Shown one piece after another: positions 62,609 through 64,000 of a DNA stretch of 64,000 nt. The stretch is from the NCBI GenBank assembly GCA_964515335.1, contig CAZETS010000027.1, forward strand, positions 1 to 64,000, in the 5' to 3' direction. The notes under the pieces are model-generated. The model was not told the DNA's origin and did no database searches. It saw only the letters and a program-made list of their open reading frames with translations. How positions within the stretch are numbered: position 1 is the stretch's first letter; every line of letters starts with the position of its first letter. The DNA comes from TMED88 sp964515335. Its GTDB lineage: Bacteria > Myxococcota_A > UBA9160 > UBA4427. The position numbers were made by a program, and so were the translations under genes.

Positions 62609-63372
62609 TTATCGGCCCCTTCGCGCGCAGCTCGCTCCTGCGGGGAGAGGAAGGAGTCGAGCTTCGACTGGATGACGAGGCTGTTGTCACCCTTCAGGAT
62701 CGACTCGACGCCCATCATCGCGAGGCGCCGGTGCGACGTCTCCTCGCCCGTGCGGACCTCGAGCTTCTGCGCGATCGGGTTGAAGATCAGGAAAGCGAGG
62801 ATCGCGCCGTAGAGGGTGGTGAGCAGAGCGATCGCCATGGCGGGGCCGATCGCCGCGGGGTCCGAGAGGGTCTGGAGCATCTGCACCAGGCCGATCAGGG
62901 TGCCGACCATGCCCATGGCCGGCGCGGTGGTGCCCATGAAGCGGAAGATCTTGTGGCCCCGCTCGTGACGCTTGAGCAGGGAACTCAGCTCGCTGGCGAG
63001 CGTGGCATGGATGATCTCGGGGCTGAGCCCGTCTACGCCGAGCCGCACTCCCCGCGCCAGGAAGGTGTCTTCGATCGTCTCGTCTTCGAGCGAGACGAGG
63101 CCCTCCCTTCTCGCCTTGGCGGCGAGACCGACGATCTGCTCGATCATCGCGTTCGAAGAGACGTGGCGCTCGAAGAAGGCGTTCTTCGCGACTTTCACGG
63201 CGCCGATCACGTGCGAGAGGCTCTCGTTGATGAGCGTCGCCGCGATCGTCCCGCCCACGACGATCAGCAACCCCGGCCCGTTGGCGAACGCCATGATCGA
63301 CCCACCCATGGCCATCGAGCCAAGGATGAGCGCGAAACCGGTGACGATGCCTACGAGTGTCGCTTTGTCCAT
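62605..63372 (-). CDS. motA: stator protein MotA
   Basis: 255 aa, four membrane helices. LVGIVTGFALILGSMAMGGSIMAFANGPGLLIVVGGTIAATLI (split, N-terminal two helices), cytoplasmic loop with KARREGLVSLEDETIEDTFLARGVRLGVDGLSPE, and TTAPAMGMVGTLIGLVQMLQTLSDPAAIGPAMAIALLTTLYGAILA (split, TM3-4). Couples ion flow to FliG. First of a two-gene unit. Confidence 0.95.
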   Translation of the reverse strand: MDKATLVGIVTGFALILGSMAMGGSIMAFANGPGLLIVVGGTIAATLINESLSHVIGAVKVAKNAFFERHVSSNAMIEQIVGLAAKARREGLVSLEDETIEDTFLARGVRLGVDGLSPEIIHATLASELSSLLKRHERGHKIFRFMGTTAPAMGMVGTLIGLVQMLQTLSDPAAIGPAMAIALLTTLYGAILAFLIFNPIAQKLEVRTGEETSHRRLAMMGVESILKGDNSLVIQSKLDSFLSPQERAAREGADK

Positions 63373-63535
63373 GAGCTCGGGCTCAGTTCATCTGCTGCGA
63401 GAAGTCGGCCGATAGCGCGGCACCACGAATGCCGGGTAGTTTGGCCGATCGGCCTTGCAGGGCCGGGTCTGTATCGGGCGGATGGCCCGATCCCGTCCCA
63501 CGATCGACCGACGCGCCGTCAGGCGAAAGCCCGAC

Positions 63536-64000
63536 TCAGGCAGAGAGCAGCGCCGCGAACTGCTCGGCTTCGTCCACGCCGACGCTGACCACCTCTGGCA
63601 GCCAATCCGTCGCGATGCCGAGCCGCTCCGCCGGTCCGCTGAGCTGCTCGAGCGGATCGCACGCCTCTGCGTCGGCCTCGAGGTCGGCCACGAGCAGGAC
63701 GGGAAGCGGCGTCGCGTCCTCGTCTTCGGTGACGGGATCGTGATGGCCGGCGATCGCACAGGCGAGGGCGTCGGGCAGAGCCCAGGCCTGGGCGATGGCC
63801 GCGCCGATCTCGGCGTGGTCCCAACCGAAAGCCGAGCGCTCGAGCGACGCGAGGGGCGTGTCGCCCTTGGTGGACTCCTCGAGCAGTCGGCCGTAGCGCT
63901 CGCCGAGGGCCTCGACGAGCAACGGAACGGCGAGGTCGGCGAGCAGCGCGGCCGTCCAGCAGAGCGAGCGCTCCGCCGGCTGCAGGCGCGCCGCCACTGC
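63536..64000 (-). CDS. HDOD-like domain protein, partial (N-terminus off the right edge)
   Basis: C-terminal about 154 residues. LCWTAALLADLAVPLLVEALGERYGRLLE and FGWDHAEIGAAIAQAWALPDALACAIAGHHDP match the HDOD/HD pattern of the complete HDOD protein at 50046-50897 (FDHAEFGACVAAKWKLSKSLENAIRFHHD). The frame stays open to the window end. The 163-bp gap to motA holds a GGCCGATCGGCC palindrome (63443-63454) and no gene. Confidence 0.75.
   Translation of the reverse strand, partial: AVAARLQPAERSLCWTAALLADLAVPLLVEALGERYGRLLEESTKGDTPLASLERSAFGWDHAEIGAAIAQAWALPDALACAIAGHHDPVTEDEDATPLPVLLVADLEADAEACDPLEQLSGPAERLGIATDWLPEVVSVGVDEAEQFAALLSA

Noticed and set aside
61749..62690. Minus-strand frame overlapping motB
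   Set aside because: Arg-rich shadow of motB in another frame.
63403..63415. GCCGATAG resembling a sigma-28 -10 element near motA
   Set aside because: It is on the plus strand, away from motA, with no TAAA-type -35.

Overview
The window is a high-GC (visually near 65-70 %) chromosomal segment of a Gram-negative, flagellated bacterium. Diderm markers are LolA, the FlgH lipoprotein with a lipobox and the FlgI P-ring protein. Polar-type flagellar control is suggested by FlhF and FlhG, and sigma-54 promoters precede several flagellar operons. A complete Pup-proteasome system and a class I lysyl-tRNA synthetase are unusual additions. I infer an uncultured Myxococcota/Deltaproteobacteria-like lineage; the sequence alone does not fix the taxon. 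No rRNA, tRNA, CRISPR array, insertion sequence or integrase was seen. One 100-N scaffold gap lies inside fliK.

Left part (1-19.1 kb), mostly plus strand: partial ssb (minus), ftsK, lolA, then an 0.88-kb non-coding leader with a sigma-70-like promoter. Next comes the pupylation-proteasome locus in the canonical actinobacterial order: arc/mpa, dop, pup, prcB, prcA, pafA. Between prcB and prcA the prcA translation start is duplicated, creating a 21-codon linking ORF. A one-TM coiled-coil protein, mreB, a DAO-type flavoprotein and lysS follow. A minus-strand NarL-type regulator/histidine kinase pair then converges on lysS.

Right part (19.4-64 kb): a nearly continuous minus-strand flagellar cluster. 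In transcription order from the right edge it holds an HDOD gene; motA-motB; a GAFTGA-containing NtrC-family regulator with fliL-M-N-(O-P fusion)-Q-R-flhB-A-F-G, an HDOD gene and a small basic protein; flgF-G-A-H-I-J-N-K-L-csrA-fliW; fliC-D-S-T with a CheC/CheX-like pseudo-receiver gene; a PilZ/TPR/degenerate kinase/degenerate NtrC operon; and flgB-C-fliE-F-G-H-I-J-motE-fliK-flgD-E followed by a secretin-like gene. A plus-strand GNAT/Eis-like acetyltransferase sits between fliC and fliW. Most neighbouring genes overlap by 4 nt (ATGA/GTGA), indicating translational coupling.

Regulation: four good -24/-12 (sigma-54) promoters lie before flgB, the PilZ operon, fliC and flgF. Each has a GAAAC/GTTTC dyad of form TTTCRN3YGAAA at about 80-170 bp upstream of the predicted start, the usual place for an activator site. 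No fliA (sigma-28) or flgM is present, and the flagellin gene itself has a sigma-54 promoter. All four receiver-like domains in the window lack the phosphoacceptor Asp (Q, Q, E and A instead). The kinase-like partner of one lacks the His, and its NtrC-like partner lacks GAFTGA. This non-phosphorylatable set, with the shared dyad, is the best candidate for an undescribed flagellar control system here.
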